From Dactylorhiza incarnata (lineage: Eukaryota > Streptophyta > Magnoliopsida > Asparagales > Orchidaceae): a stretch of 64,000 nucleotides of DNA. Position 1 is the stretch's first letter. Each line of letters opens with the position of its first letter. A program made the translations under genes and the position numbers. Below the pieces are notes generated by a model. That model did no database searches and was not told the origin of the DNA. It saw only the letters and a list, made by a program, of their open reading frames with translations. Where the stretch lies: positions 1,302,001 through 1,366,000 of the forward strand of contig JAWHQI010000065.1 of assembly GCA_033032865.1 (NCBI GenBank). The letters run 5' to 3'. This document shows positions 12,801 through 23,338 of the stretch, one piece after another.

Positions 12801-13977
12801 ATATAGGATTAATGGAGATAATGTTTTAATATGAGAAGATTTCAACTTAATTTTCTTTAGACCTAGAATGATATGATTAAACTTTTGATTTGATCTTAAT
12901 GATACAAGATGATTCTAAGGTCTAAATACATGCAATCAATGGAGATGCATATTACACACAAAATAAGATATGAAACTATAATACCAATAGCCATCACATA
13001 TATCATAATTCCTAAGGTTGATAGTATTAGTTGATTTAAGATAATTCTTGTTAGATCATGAATTATGATATATGATTATAGTGAATTTTAGCATATGATA
13101 TTAATAGATCATGATGGTGATTGTATAGTTCATATTCATCCTTTTTAATATGTAGTGACTGCTTGTAAAGTGAATATTATACTACATATATATAAAAGGA
13201 CAATTTTTTTTGTTTTGGTTATTTTGAATTGTTTTGTAAGTTTTCTTTTTGATTTTAATTTGTAGAAATTAGACAAAAACAAATACAAGGTATCTGAAAG
13301 TAGAAGATAACGATACTTAACATAGTAAAATAATTTTTCAGAAAATGATAATTAGAAAAATCGGAATTTTTTAAGGAAAATAAGCTACCGCCGACGATAG
13401 TGGTAATGCCTGGCGTTAGCAACTCATGGTTTTTTATTTACAATTTCGAGTTACAATTTTTTATTTAAAAACACATGGTTTCTTTTATATCATTTGATTC
13501 TGATTTTTCTCGATTATGATTTTTCAATATAGGGGCTATCTTATGCAACAAAGAAATTAGACAAATATACAATAAGTTTTGCATTTAATATTTTTAGCCT
13601 AAGACCCCTAAATAAGCTATTTAAATCCATTCTTTAAAACAATTTCATTAGTCTTGATAATAATTTCAATATTCAATTTATAATGAAAATTCAGGACATT
13701 TATGGGTAAAGGATTTAAAAAAGGATAAAAACTAAAAAGATGAGAGATAGGTCACTTTTAAAAACATATGACTTAATGTTCAATTTTAATTCAATTTGAT
13801 TTGTTAAAACATTAGGCTTAAGATGTGTAAGTCATATCTTATGAAATACAAAGTGACCATAAACATGTTGGATCAAAAATACAAAACAAACAAGAGTAAA
13901 AGAAATAAAGCACATCATGAAGTAGAGTATTGATATTTCATTTTTAATTGATTCTACTTCATGCAAATGATAAGATA
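9871..13977. other. AT-rich non-coding interior of the Sirevirus-like element
   Basis: About 4.1 kb with no supported coding sequence on either strand. It occupies the place where pol would be. Two diverged copies of one segment can be seen, roughly 12020-12400 and 12780-13130. Both contain a stretch ending CATGCAATCAATGG/AG, then ATAATTCCTA, GATAGTATT and a GATCATGAATTATGAT-like piece. Nothing else recognisable was found. Confidence 0.55.
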
Positions 13978-15507
13978 CTATTGAATAAGAGATTTAGGTA
14001 TCCAAAGGGGACCAAGTGGGATGGTTCCTTTAGGTACCCAAATACATCGTGGTGGCTTTTGAGAAGATAATGATGAATGGGCTTTCTTAATTAAAGATGA
14101 TATGTCATTTTTCTTTATGGGTCTCCATTCATACATTGGTTGTTTATCACTTAAATCCATATAATGATTATGTAACATCTTTATATGATGATAGTTGTTT
14201 GAAAAATAATTCATTGGGGGTTTATGTTTATTCAAATTATTTTTCAAAATAACTTGATGTTGATAATCATAATGAATTTTATTATATAGATTCTTTGAAA
14301 GTTTATAAGAGTGATTGTCTTTCTTTAGAATTGAATGTTGAAAGAGTGAGTTACAATATGTTTTAAATGATTGATTTTTATTTTGATGATTTTCATTTCC
14401 ACTCTTTCTTATAGACATATTCTTATAATGCGAAGGAAAATATTTTATAGTTTGTTTTTCATGAAAAGGAGTTTTTAAATTTGAGTCATGATAAATATAT
14501 TGAGACTTATAATAGTGACTCTTAAGAATTTTGTGAGGATCATAATTCCTTTTGAAACTAAACTCCTTTTGAGTTGATGTATGAAAATGATCCTTTTTCG
14601 AAATGATTTTGTAAGTTAATTTATCTTTGTTATTCAAAATCTTATGATGAATGACATTACTAGAAATTAGAACTTTTTCAACAAAAGATTTTAATTGTCT
14701 TAACTTACAAGTTAAAGCATCATTTTTAATTATTAATTTTTCATTATGCTTTTTAGAAACTAAGAGCCATTTTTCAATATCCTTGAATTTTTCTTTTAAA
14801 AGATTGCAATCAAAACAAGGAGTAGGAATTTTAACTAAAGAGCATGAAAGAGAATTTAACACATCAATATTTGATTCTTCTTTAGCGTTTGCTCTTAAAG
14901 TTTTATTTTCTAAACGTAATTTGGAATTAGCATGTTTCAACTTTGAAATTTTATGTTTAGCAAATTTAAGCATACGAAATGTAGAAATAAAATTTGTTCC
15001 AAAAAGAGAAGATTTAGATTTTCTTACCTTGCTATAGTTTCCATCTTCTCTTTTGCTTGATGTTTTGCCATCAATTGAGTTCAATATTGTTTCTCTCTTA
15101 GATAGATCTTCCTCCAAGCATGAGTCTTCGTCGATTTATTCTCTTGGATCCATAAGGAATTCCTCTTGTTCATCATCTGTGGAAGGAAGACTATAAGTAT
15201 TCTTAAGAAATTTCCAAACTTCATAAGCGGTAGGAAGTGTATAAATAAGTTTGAAAATATTTTGATCTAATGCACAATATAGACTATTCATTGATTTGAC
15301 AGTTAAAAACATTTCATTTTTATTAAGAATACTTGGGGGCAATTTAATTGTAATATTCCAAACTTAAATATCCAAAAACTTAAGAAATTTTTCCTTAAGA
15401 GTTTTCCACCAATTATAATTTTTGCCTTCAAATAAAGGTGGTGCCAAAGATTTTTCATTTATAAGAAAGTTTCCCCCACTAGTAGAAGCGAGATCATGAG
15501 ACGCCAT
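13978..15507 (-). pseudogene. Sirevirus-like gag, one frame with two stops
   Basis: One minus-strand frame runs from the ATG at 15507 to the stop at 13978, about 509 codons, broken only by two TAA codons, near 15364 and at 15136-15138. The N-terminus (APPLFEGKNYNWWKTLKEKF) is the copia gag signature of a P-P-x-F-x-G-x-N-Y-x-W-W block. The gag core follows (LDQNIFKLIYTLPTAYEVW). The second half is lysine-rich and partly coiled-coil-like, with C-F-D-C-N-L-L-K-E-K near residue 228, and ends PPRCIWVPKGTIPLGP, a motif that precedes the protease in Sireviruses. No zinc knuckle is visible. It would encode a capsid-like protein; no enzymatic domains follow. Confidence 0.75.
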
Positions 15508-15542
15508 TATTCCCGGTTTTTAAACTGATTTGGAATAACCTG

Positions 15543-15554
15543 CCTCTAATACCA
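15543..15554 (-). other. Primer binding site, tRNA-iMet type
   Basis: Minus strand TGGTATTAGAGG, a one-base variant of the usual tRNA-Met complement, placed four bases from the 5' LTR of the Sirevirus-like element and about 36 bases before the gag ATG. Confidence 0.8.
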
Positions 15555-15558
15555 CTTT

Positions 15559-16792
15559 TGGATCGATAGGCTCCCTTAGAGGGGGGGGGGGGGGGGGGGG
15601 GGGGGGGAGGGGGGGGGGGGGGGGGGAATAAGGGAATAAAATCCTTTTTGTATTTTTATGAAAATTACTAAATTGTTTTATAATAGGAGAAGGCAAAATA
15701 ACAATTTAGCTAAAGGAAGAGAATATTATAATTTGCAATTTTAGAATCTAGAAACAAGTGCTAAATTATTTTATGATGAAAGAGATTAAAATAAACAATT
15801 TAGACAAAGTGATTCGAATTGAAAGCTTTGTAACCAATATAATAGAGAATATGCCAAAAGAGAGAGATCAAGTAAACACAAAGAGAGACATGATTATATA
15901 TATTTAAAAGTGTTTACAAATACTTGATTTCAATAACGCTAGAAATCAGAGGCGTACAAAAGTAAAAATCTTTTCCTTTTCTATACCGGCTTGTATCCCC
16001 ACAAACCGGTTGGCTTTAGCCAATCCTTCCCCGGATATGGCCTCAAGCCGCTCTAGCCAATCCTTCCCCGGATGTGGTCTCGAGCACCCCCTAGATCTAA
16101 TCTCCTAGACCTAGTCGCCAACTCACACGGTGAATTACCCCCTAAGCCGCGCAAGGACCTAGTCGCCAACACAAGGCGAATTCTCTAAATGGTTACAAAA
16201 ATATATGGAATGAAAATAAAGATAACAATAATAAAAACTCCCTATATGAGATCTTCTGAAGTTGGAGATGAAGGATCGCTGTAGTATGTGCGAGGTCGAA
16301 ATGATCGTCCTTCAGATGTAGCGAGACGTAGTCCTCCTCCAGAATTCTCCTTTAGCTTTTTGTGGGAGATCCATCTTCGGCAACATAGCAGCAGTAAAAT
16401 TGTGGCACAAGTAATCTCTCTAGGATGGATAGCCAAAATGGTCAAAATTGGCTCTTTTTATTGACCTTGGAGCTAGCGACTGCGGTAGCACCTAGCGCCT
16501 GCGGTAGTGTTCATGTAGAGCGGTTGCGAAACCGTTGGCGGCATGGCGTTGTGCATGAACTTGAGCTAGCGCCAGGCGGGAGCGCTAGCGCTGGCGGTAG
16601 CGCTAGCGCCTGCGGTAACTTCTAGCACTGACGTTAGTGCTTTTGTTCAGTTTGTTGGTTCCAAGCTGCTTTCTACCTGTGGAGTATTGCACCTATAGTT
16701 CCTGCACACTATAAACACACGACAAGCAAGATCAAATACAATTTGGGATTTGTTATTCTCAAACAAAGGGATGTGACACACATGTCCAACAA
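15559..16792 (-). repeat. 5' LTR of the Sirevirus-like element
   Basis: Partner of 8425-9617. It carries the poly-G tract at 15581-15626 close to its end and the AGCGCTAGCGCT palindrome cluster near 16563-16625. The right boundary is placed at 16791 or 16792 because the outer base is shared with the target duplication. Confidence 0.85.
15581..15626 (+). repeat. Poly-G tract (G27-A-G18)
   Basis: Forty-five G residues broken by one A. The corresponding place in the partner LTR has five G (about 8452-8456), so the run expanded after insertion or reflects assembly trouble. Confidence 0.85.
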
Positions 16793-16991
16793 TCTTTTTA
16801 TGATGATTTTACTTTCTATGTGATGTGGACTTGAACTTTTATAAGTTTGTTTATGCTTACTTCTTTGGTGATCGATATGACCGGCAGGATCAACGTTTTA
16901 TAGTGGTGATCTTCTCGAATGAGGGTGTCACCGCAAAGCGGCAGTTCTAGACATAAGACCCGGGTTGTCAAAAGAAAAAAAAGGTCTTACA

Positions 16992-17309
16992 AAAAGAGTG
17001 CCCAAGGAGATGAGGAGAAAGGATGTGAACCAAATTCTCTGATTTATAACACTCTCATTGAAGGGCTCTTTGATTTTGGAATTTTTTTGAAAGGGAGATC
17101 TCTTTTATATGAGATGTCATCGCAAGGGATGAAACCTGACATTTTTGTGTACACTTCTTTGATTTATGGGTTCATGAGAGAAGGAAACATGATGAGACCT
17201 TCAAAATCAAAGATATGATGATTTTGGCATCCTCACAACAAGATCACGTATACCAATCTCATTCGCATATTATGCAAAATCAGTGAGTAGGATAAGCTGC
17301 CCTTTTTTG
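16992..17309 (+). pseudogene. PPR gene remnant, 3' fragment
   Basis: Continues the PPR frame interrupted at 4883. KGCEPNSLIYNTLIEGLFD, then RSLLYEMSSQGMKPDIF and VYTSLIYGFMREG show two consecutive repeats with the P-x-x-x-Y-N-T-L-I-x-G-L spacing of P-class PPR motifs. After two frame changes (near 17200 and 17225) a third repeat reads NKITYTNLIRILCKISE with a stop in it, then DKL. It ends where LTR-like sequence begins, at about 17300-17312. With the 5' fragment there are at least three to four PPR motifs, far fewer than a normal protein of this class, so the rest is lost. Confidence 0.8.
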
Positions 17310-19165
17310 CTTACATTTCCAAGTCTTACCGCCCAGAACTGTCGTCTTGCGGTGACACCAACACACGAGAAGGTCGTCACTACAAGACGCCGATTCTACC
17401 GGCTATTCATACAACCAGGCCAACCATTCACCACAGAATAATAGAACACAAGTCCACAACAATCACATTACAATAAAAGGGAAATGTCCAAATGAGATAC
17501 ATAAATAAAGAAGTGTACTGAAATAATAGTACTAAAGTGAAAAGGGCTTAAGCCCGGTACATCAGATCCTCACTACATATCTCTTAGACGGTGGCAAACT
17601 ACACACTGTTGAGGGAAAACATGGAAGATAACATTCGGGATATGGTATCTCATCGAAGCTCTTCCTGATGCTGCTGAGACTCCGACTCTGGGCCGGATCA
17701 CTGTGTCAGGTTCCTCCCTCTGGATATGGGTTTGCTGCTCCTGGTGCTCCTATTTGTTATGCCACATCCGGTCATTAGTCAAAAGACTAAGTGGTTTCCT
17801 CGTCCCCTCCACCCGCGACTCCTGGGCACCGGGCAGGGAGGATGAAGAGAAGGTAATAAGGGGGTAATAAATAAGTAGATGACAGTGACCATAACTAGCA
17901 TTTCAACTATAATGTCGATGTATAAGAGTGCAATAGATAATGAATAAGCACAAGTAATAGTAGCGGTGAACAAGAATAAGCAATAGTATTCACAACAGTA
18001 TAAGTAAAGAAAGAGCAGTATATGTAAAAGGAGCAGTTACAAAAATAACCCTATCTTATAAGAATGCTCATACACACTTATAAGTTAGGGGATCTGACAC
18101 TAAGGTAAACTCATCATATAAAAGAGAACATACTAATTTTTACGATGAGGTCTTGTTTATGTATTGATGTTATGCTATGTTGTGCAATGTAATGATGCAA
18201 CTCAGCCATTTAAGTTCCCTTTGTTCGAGTATGTCAACCCAGGTACCCTGTTGAGGCTAACAAGGGCAGTGGATCATGCATATTCACCTACAGGCTCCTA
18301 TCAACACCTCCTGGCCTAGACCTTGTGTACGCCCCTAAGAACACATAGGGTATCCACGTACTATTTGGTAAGTAGCACCTCTTAATTTGTATTTCCATGA
18401 GCCTCCAGCTCATTGGACTATCCAGTCCTCCTTAGATAACACTGAGACTACCGCTCGCAGGACTAACCCGTTATGATATCATAATTTCTCGAGCCTCCAG
18501 CTCACAGGAACAACGAGTCCTTGTACCAATCTGTCCCATATTTTGGGACAAGGATTACCTTATCAAGTTCTCCTACTTAAACTACTATTGTTTATCATTT
18601 ATTTGTACTTAGAAGTTTAGGGTGAATCTTGAACTTCTCGAGGGTTACCCTATGAGGGGCTCACAATGGTACTACTAGGTATTTTGGGCTGATATCCCGA
18701 CCTCTCTTTCTTAAGATATTTAATCTTATTGGTGGCTACCCATTCTTACGTACCCACTTCCTCTATAGTTACTCTAGTTTTGTAAGGTGGTTTACAATTA
18801 CCGTGACAGGGAAGCGATGATGTTCAATTGAACATCAATCCTTGCCCTTCTTTAGTGATTAACTACATCTTCACATCATCACTCATTCCCTCTCTAATGG
18901 TCCCATATTCCTATGTTAATCATAACCTCTAGTTGTTGGTGGATCACCCCTCATATCTCCTAACATATCATTATCAAAATCTCATATTGATAATTTTACT
19001 AAACGCGCCCCACACCCAAACATTAGGTGCTCACACTTTTTGGTTGATCTACCAATCAATCTATGATGTACACAATGTTCCAGGAATTAATAATTATGTG
19101 TGTAAATATCAAATGGGGTCTACTTCAAATACTTCACTTTTGCTACCCGCAGACCAAATTGTCCT
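17310..19165 (-). mobile_element. Tekay-type LTR, minus orientation, 3' part
   Basis: This is the reverse complement of Tekay LTR 3' sequence. GTCTTACCGCCCAGAACTG near 17333, the ACTACAAGACG segment, the paired hairpin blocks at 18405-18515 and a CTCATATTGAT stretch all match the other LTRs in reverse. It stops at 19165 because the complete Tekay element inserted there (duplication GTCCT), and resumes at 34258. The outer end near 17310 is poorly preserved, so no target duplication is recognised there. Confidence 0.75.
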
Positions 19166-19354
19166 TGTAACATCCCATTTCCTACTAGACCCCTTGACTT
19201 CAATTAGGGTAGGACATGTGGTGAGTGAGGTGGGTTTGAGTTAGTAGTGATCTTAGGTCAATTGAGTTGTGAGAACTCACATGTGGTCCACTAGAGGAGG
19301 CAAGTCAACCATGGTTAATTTTAGGCTTAAAAGAGGAAAAATTGGTGTGCCTAA

Positions 19355-19625
19355 GTCAAAATCAACGGACCATCCCATCGATCGACGGACCATCCCGTCG
19401 ATCGACGGAACCATCCAGTCGATTGTCGGCAGCAGCTAATTTGCTGCTTCTTTATATCCTAAAGTTAAATCGACAGATCGTCCCATCGATCGACGGGACC
19501 ATCCCGTCGATTGTCTGCAACAGCTAAGAAAATTGCTTCTTTATGCCTTTAAGTCAAATCGATGGGACCCTCCCGTCGATCCCGTCGATCAACGGGACCA
19601 TCCGTCGATTGCTGGCAGCAGCTAG
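19355..19625. repeat. Three ~90-107 bp modules of ATCGACGGGA hairpins in Tekay LTR
   Basis: Each module has AAGTCAAATCGA-like sequence, one or more inverted repeats of ATCGACGGGA with TCCCGTCGAT, a GCAGCAGCTAA segment and TTGCTGCTTCTTTAT. The clearest hairpin is 19489-19511 (10-base perfect arms, 3-base loop). The 3' LTR has the same array at 30395-30690, with a perfect copy at 30448-30470. GCAGCA and TGCTGC form a second, shorter inverted pair. Confidence 0.8.
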
Positions 19626-19700
19626 GAAAGAGCTGCTTCCCAAGGAGATGCGTTTACATATTATAATTTTGCTTATTTCAAGGCTGGTAGGTGGTGTTGG

Positions 19701-20632
19701 TGTTGAAACCAATAAATTGGCCTCTCGAGGAGTTCGGGCCCTCAACGAGTTGAGGGGTGACCAACACTTACTCCTCCCAAGGGAGAGCTCTAGGATAAGA
19801 GGCTAAGGAACTAGGAACACGACCAAGGGCTTAGCGAGGAGGTCCCACCACACACCCGGAAGATCTGAGAGTGCTTCCCCTCCCAAGCCAATGCTAAACT
19901 CGGGCACCTTTGGAGGCTCTCTCCACCCAACAAAGGAACTTAGGGGGAGAGGAGGCCAAAAGAGAGATCTCGAGAGAAGTCCTCCAAATGGTGCCCCCTT
20001 GGGCTTATTTATAGGTTTTGGAACCGGGTCTGCAAATAGCCATAATCTGGCCTACGGGATTACGAAAATACCCCCGGATTTGACCTGCGAATTGCCAAAT
20101 CCCGCTGTTCTGAGGCGCTAAACGCAGTCCAGAACACCTTTCCGGGGCCGGGCAAGAGGGGGCTGACCTCCTACCTAGCTCGCCCCCCCCCCACTGGGCT
20201 GGGCAAGCCCGGGAGGTCGCCCCCTCCCTGGCTCGACCCTGCTGGGGCGGGGCGAGCCGGGAGGTCAACCCCTCCTGGGCTCGCCCCCTGCTGGGGCAGG
20301 GGCGAGACCGCAAAGCTACCCGCCTTGGTCTCGCCCCCCACTGCTGCTGGGGGTGGGGGCGGGGGCGAGGCCACCCGCCTCGGCTCGCCCCCTGCTGCTG
20401 GGGGCGGGGGCGAGACCACAAGACCGCCCGCCTCGGTCTCGCCCCCACTGCTACTGGGGGCGGGGGCGACCCCGCAAGGCCACCCGCCTCGGCTCGCCCC
20501 CCTGCACGGGCTGGGCGAGCGGGAGGTCTCCGCCTCCACCGCTCTCCCCCTCTCTCCCCGCTTGGGACCATGCTAGTCCTAAAGAACCCTTGGGTCCCGG
20601 GGGCCCACTCGGCGAATATAGGGTTGTATACA
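19701..20632 (-). repeat. 3' LTR of gag-only copy 1
   Basis: 932 bp, starting TGTTGAAACC on the plus strand. It is closely similar to 23339-24279. It includes a GC-rich block (20185-20530) of CTCGCCCC and GGGGCGAG inverted repeats at about 54-base spacing. Confidence 0.9.
20185..20530. repeat. CTCGCCCC/GGGGCGAG hairpin array in LTR of copy 1
   Basis: Five to six units pair CTCGCCCC with GGGGCGAG around a CTGCTG-type centre, for example at 20280-20306 and again near 20384. The sister LTR carries the same block at 23815-24165. GC content is extreme. Several long apparent open frames across it are a by-product of stop-free GC-rich repeats. Confidence 0.75.
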
Positions 20633-20904
20633 ATCCCCGCTCTTTTCGAGCGGGGTACACACTCAGAAAGAAAAGTCCAACCCTGCATATTCGGCGAGTG
20701 GCGCCAAGTGAAACTGAGAAGACTCCACATCGTCCCTGTGAAAATTTACTCAAAACTCCCAGAGAGGCCCCTCCTGCCCCGCCGGCTAGTGAGAGCCCGG
20801 CTAGCGGAGCCACCTCGGGGGAAAAATACATACCCTCCCCGAGAGGCATCCTACCCTGCCGGCTAGTGAGAGCCCGGCTAACAGAGCCACCTTAGAAAAA
20901 AAAA

Positions 20905-21850
20905 ACAATTTAGAGAACTTCCGGCCACCAAGCGATTCCCGGCCTTGCCAGCTAGGTGGGAGCCTGGTCAGCGGGCCAGCATCGGGGCTAAGTACCTCTG
21001 AAACATCTGGCCACCGAGCGGTTCCCTGCCCTGCCAGCTTGATGGGAGCCTGGTCAGTGGGCTAGCATCGGGGCTAAGTACCTCCGAAACATCTGGCCAT
21101 CGAGCGGTTCCCGGCCCTGCCAGCTAGGTGGGAGCCTAGTCAGCATGCCAGCATCGGGGCTAAGTACCTCTAAAACATCCGGCCACCGAGTGGTTCCCGG
21201 CTCTGCCAGCTAGGTGGGAGCCTGGTCAGCGGGCCAGCATCGGGGCTAAGTACCTCTGAAACATCCGGCCACCGAGCGGTTCCCGGCCCTGCCAGCTAGG
21301 TGGGAGCCTGGTCAGCGGGCCAGCATCGGGGCTAAGTACCTCTGAAACATCTGACCACCGAGCGGTTCCCGGCCCTGCCAGCTAGGTGGGAGCCTGGTCA
21401 ACGAGCCAGCATCGGGGCTAAGTACCTCTGAAACATCTGGCCACCGAGCGGTTCCCGGCCCTGCCAGCTATGTGGGAGCCTAGTCAGCGGGCCAGCATCG
21501 GGGCTAAGTACCTCTGAAACATCTGGCCACCGAGCGGTTCCAGGCCCTGCCAGCTAGGTGGGAGCCTCATTAGCGGGCCAGCATCGGGGCTAAGTACCTC
21601 TGAAACATCTGGCCACCGAGCGGTTCCCGGACCTGCCAGCTTGATGGGAGCCTGGTCAGCGGGCCAACATCGGGGATAAGTACCTCTGAAACATCCGGCC
21701 ACCGAGCGGTTCCCGGCCCTGCCAGCTTGATGAGAGCCTAGTAAGCGGGCCAGCATCGGGGCTAAGTACTTTCCTTCCTGCCACCGAGCGGTTCCCGACC
21801 CTGCCAACTTGATGGGAGCCTGGTCAGCGGACCAGCATCGGGGCTAAGTG
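20905..21850. repeat. 86 bp minisatellite, about 11 copies
   Basis: The segment ATCGGGGCTAAGTACCTC recurs at 20981, 21067, 21153, 21239, 21325, 21411, 21497, 21583, 21669 and 21755, exactly 86 bases apart, with a final 82-base step to 21837. Each unit also has CCACCGAGCGGTTCCC and GCCAGCTAGGTGGGAGCC. Units are highly similar. It lies in the 3' (post-gag) region of the minus-strand gag-only element. Confidence 0.95.
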
Positions 21851-22237
21851 TCTTGAGAACTTTCATAACTTTGATTATCATATTACATGTAAGAAAAACT
21901 AAGTCTGAAAGTAAACCATCATACTACATAGACTTAAAGAAAAACTAAGTATGAAAACTCAAACTTGGTCTCCTACTCCCAGATCTGATCTTCCTCGACC
22001 TCCTCTGGTTGTTGATGTTGCTGTCTCGGACCCCTCGCCTCCCTTAATTCCAAGAACTCAGGGCAGGCGGACGTCTCGTGACCTTCCTCATCGTGGAAGT
22101 CACAGTAAGGTAACTCAACCATATCCCATCTTCTTCCTCTTCTTTCTGCTTTCCTGGCTCTCCTCCTTCTTCCTCCGCCAATTGCCATGGTTTGATGAGG
22201 TGGTGGAGAGGGTGCCTTCGGTCCCTGCCTCCACCCT

Positions 22238-22257
22238 GGGGGGGGGGGGGGGGGGGG
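22238..22257 (+). repeat. Poly-G tract (G20)
   Basis: Twenty G in a row within the gag linker (polyproline on the coding strand). Slippage here would shift the gag frame. Confidence 0.9.
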
Positions 22258-22924
22258 TCGGGCCTCTCTCCCTGGGAGTTACCCTCTTCTTGGTCGAACT
22301 TCCTCTTGGAAGCCTCTACCTTCCCCCTGCTGCCTTGCATCCGACTCACTCAGCTTGGCCAACCTTCTTGCGAACTCCGGGTTGGCCTCCTCACTCTCAA
22401 CTTATTCTGCCACCCTTTCCATCAGCTCTTCGAAAGATAGAGGAGCCCTCCTCTTGATGTCCATCTTGAAGAATCCTCCCCGCAGCCCCACGATGAAAGC
22501 GAGCTGGAGGGTGTAGCCTGGCACCTCTTGGATGAGCAGGACTTCTTCCTGGAACCTGTCAACATAGTGAGCCAGTGACTCCCCTGGTTCTTGCTTGATC
22601 TTAAAAAGTGTTTCGGCATCTTTCTTCCTCTTCCTTGATGTCGAGAAGCATAGCAGGAAAACTCGACGCAAATCTTCGAAGGCATAGATAGATCCTGCAG
22701 GGAGCTGGTGGAACCAATCCCTAGCCTTCTCCTTTAGAGTTGTCGCGAAGATTCGGCACTTGAAAGCGTCCGACATGGGCCTGGTGGAGAGAATGTCCTA
22801 AAACCACTGCAGGTGCAGGACTGGGTCATCCTTGCCGGAGTAGTGAGACATCTCCAACCCTTCGAACCCCTCTGGAACTGGGGCCAAGAGGATCAGCTCA
22901 CACAAAAGACTTCCCTTGCTCGCC

Positions 22925-23070
22925 TCCCTTTGGGGCTGGGCGAGTGGGGGTATGACACCTCCCCACTTACCCCTTTGGGGCTGGGAGAGTGGGGGCCTGG
23001 TGCCTCCCCACTCGCCCCCTCCTGGGGGTCCGGGAGAGTGGGGGCCGAATGCCTCCCCACTCCCCCCGCT
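22925..23070. repeat. Three ~60 bp hairpin units inside gag
   Basis: Three units pair AGTGGGG with CCCCACT (first at 22943-22967) and begin GGGCGAGTGG or GGGAGAGTGG, resembling the hairpins of the LTRs of copy 2. On the gag strand they code for repeated P-H-S-P-x-P-K-G or similar. Confidence 0.65.
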
Positions 23071-23338
23071 GGCACCTTCCTGGATTGCTGGCCGAGAGTG
23101 CTCTCGCCCACCTACTGAGGCGAGACCTCCGGACCACTTCCTCTTATGCTTTCGCTATCGAGGCGAAAGCTACCTGCAAGGTCTGCATGACCTCCCGCTT
23201 GAAATTTTCGAACATCTCCAACGTCACTCCAACCACTGGGGGCTGCGAGTGGCTTGGGTTGGATCCTCCACCTCCAGCCAAGGAGCTCATCTTGAGAGTT
23301 TCTTGAGTTGGCCACTCTCCACGCTCACCGCACCAAAA

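Larger units (their letters stand above)
8425..16792 (-). mobile_element. Non-autonomous Sirevirus-like copia element (gag only)
   Basis: Two LTRs (8425-9617 and 15559-16792) in the same orientation, a primer site next to the right LTR and purine tracts next to the left one show a minus-strand element. The five-base duplication TCTTT flanks it (8420-8424, 16793-16797), allowing one base of ambiguity at the right end. The internal region has one gag-like frame (13978-15507) and then about 4.3 kb of AT-rich DNA with no protease, integrase or reverse transcriptase. Sirevirus affinity rests on the gag residues, the repeated AAAGGGGGAGAT-type tracts before the 3' LTR and the palindrome-rich LTR. 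It must have been mobilised in trans. Confidence 0.8.
4884..16991 (+). mobile_element. Tekay-type solo LTR interrupted by a Sirevirus-like element
   Basis: Starts TGTAACATCCC at 4884 and ends GGTCTTACA at 16991, with the perfect five-base target duplication AAAAG on both sides (4879-4883 and 16992-16996). The LTR sequence is 4884-8424 joined to 16793-16991, about 3.7 kb, and aligns along its length with the 3' LTR of the complete Tekay element at 30202-34252. No internal region or second LTR is present, so it is a solo LTR formed by recombination. It was inserted in a PPR gene, whose frame continues on the other side. Long LTRs of 3-5 kb are typical of the Tekay/Del chromoviruses. Confidence 0.85.
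21973..23290 (-). pseudogene. Tat-like gag of non-autonomous copy 1
   Basis: Probable start at 23290 (MSSLAGGGGSNPSHSQPP). The gag core is 22776-22402: FKCRIFATTLKEKARDWFHQ then LPAGSIYAFEDLRRVFLLCF, the W-F-x-x-L-P-x-G-S-I signature of Ty3-gypsy capsid, followed by GESLAHYVDRFQEEVLLIQE. After a stop at 22402-22404 and a G20 homopolymer (22238-22257), the C-terminus reads ELPYCDFHDEEGHETSAC, a C-x-F-H-x(4)-G-H-x-T-x(2)-C knuckle like those of the Tat lineage. Frames change near 23144 and 22780. No pol domain follows. It would be a capsid and RNA-packaging protein for an element relying on another's enzymes; the copy is now broken. Confidence 0.75.

Noticed and set aside
14651..15037. 128-codon plus-strand frame
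   Set aside because: It is antisense to the Sirevirus-like gag, which shows family motifs, and is a shadow frame.
20005..20895. Several overlapping frames of 80-240 codons on both strands
   Set aside because: They fall in the GC-rich hairpin block of an LTR, where stops are rare by composition. None has a protein-like pattern.
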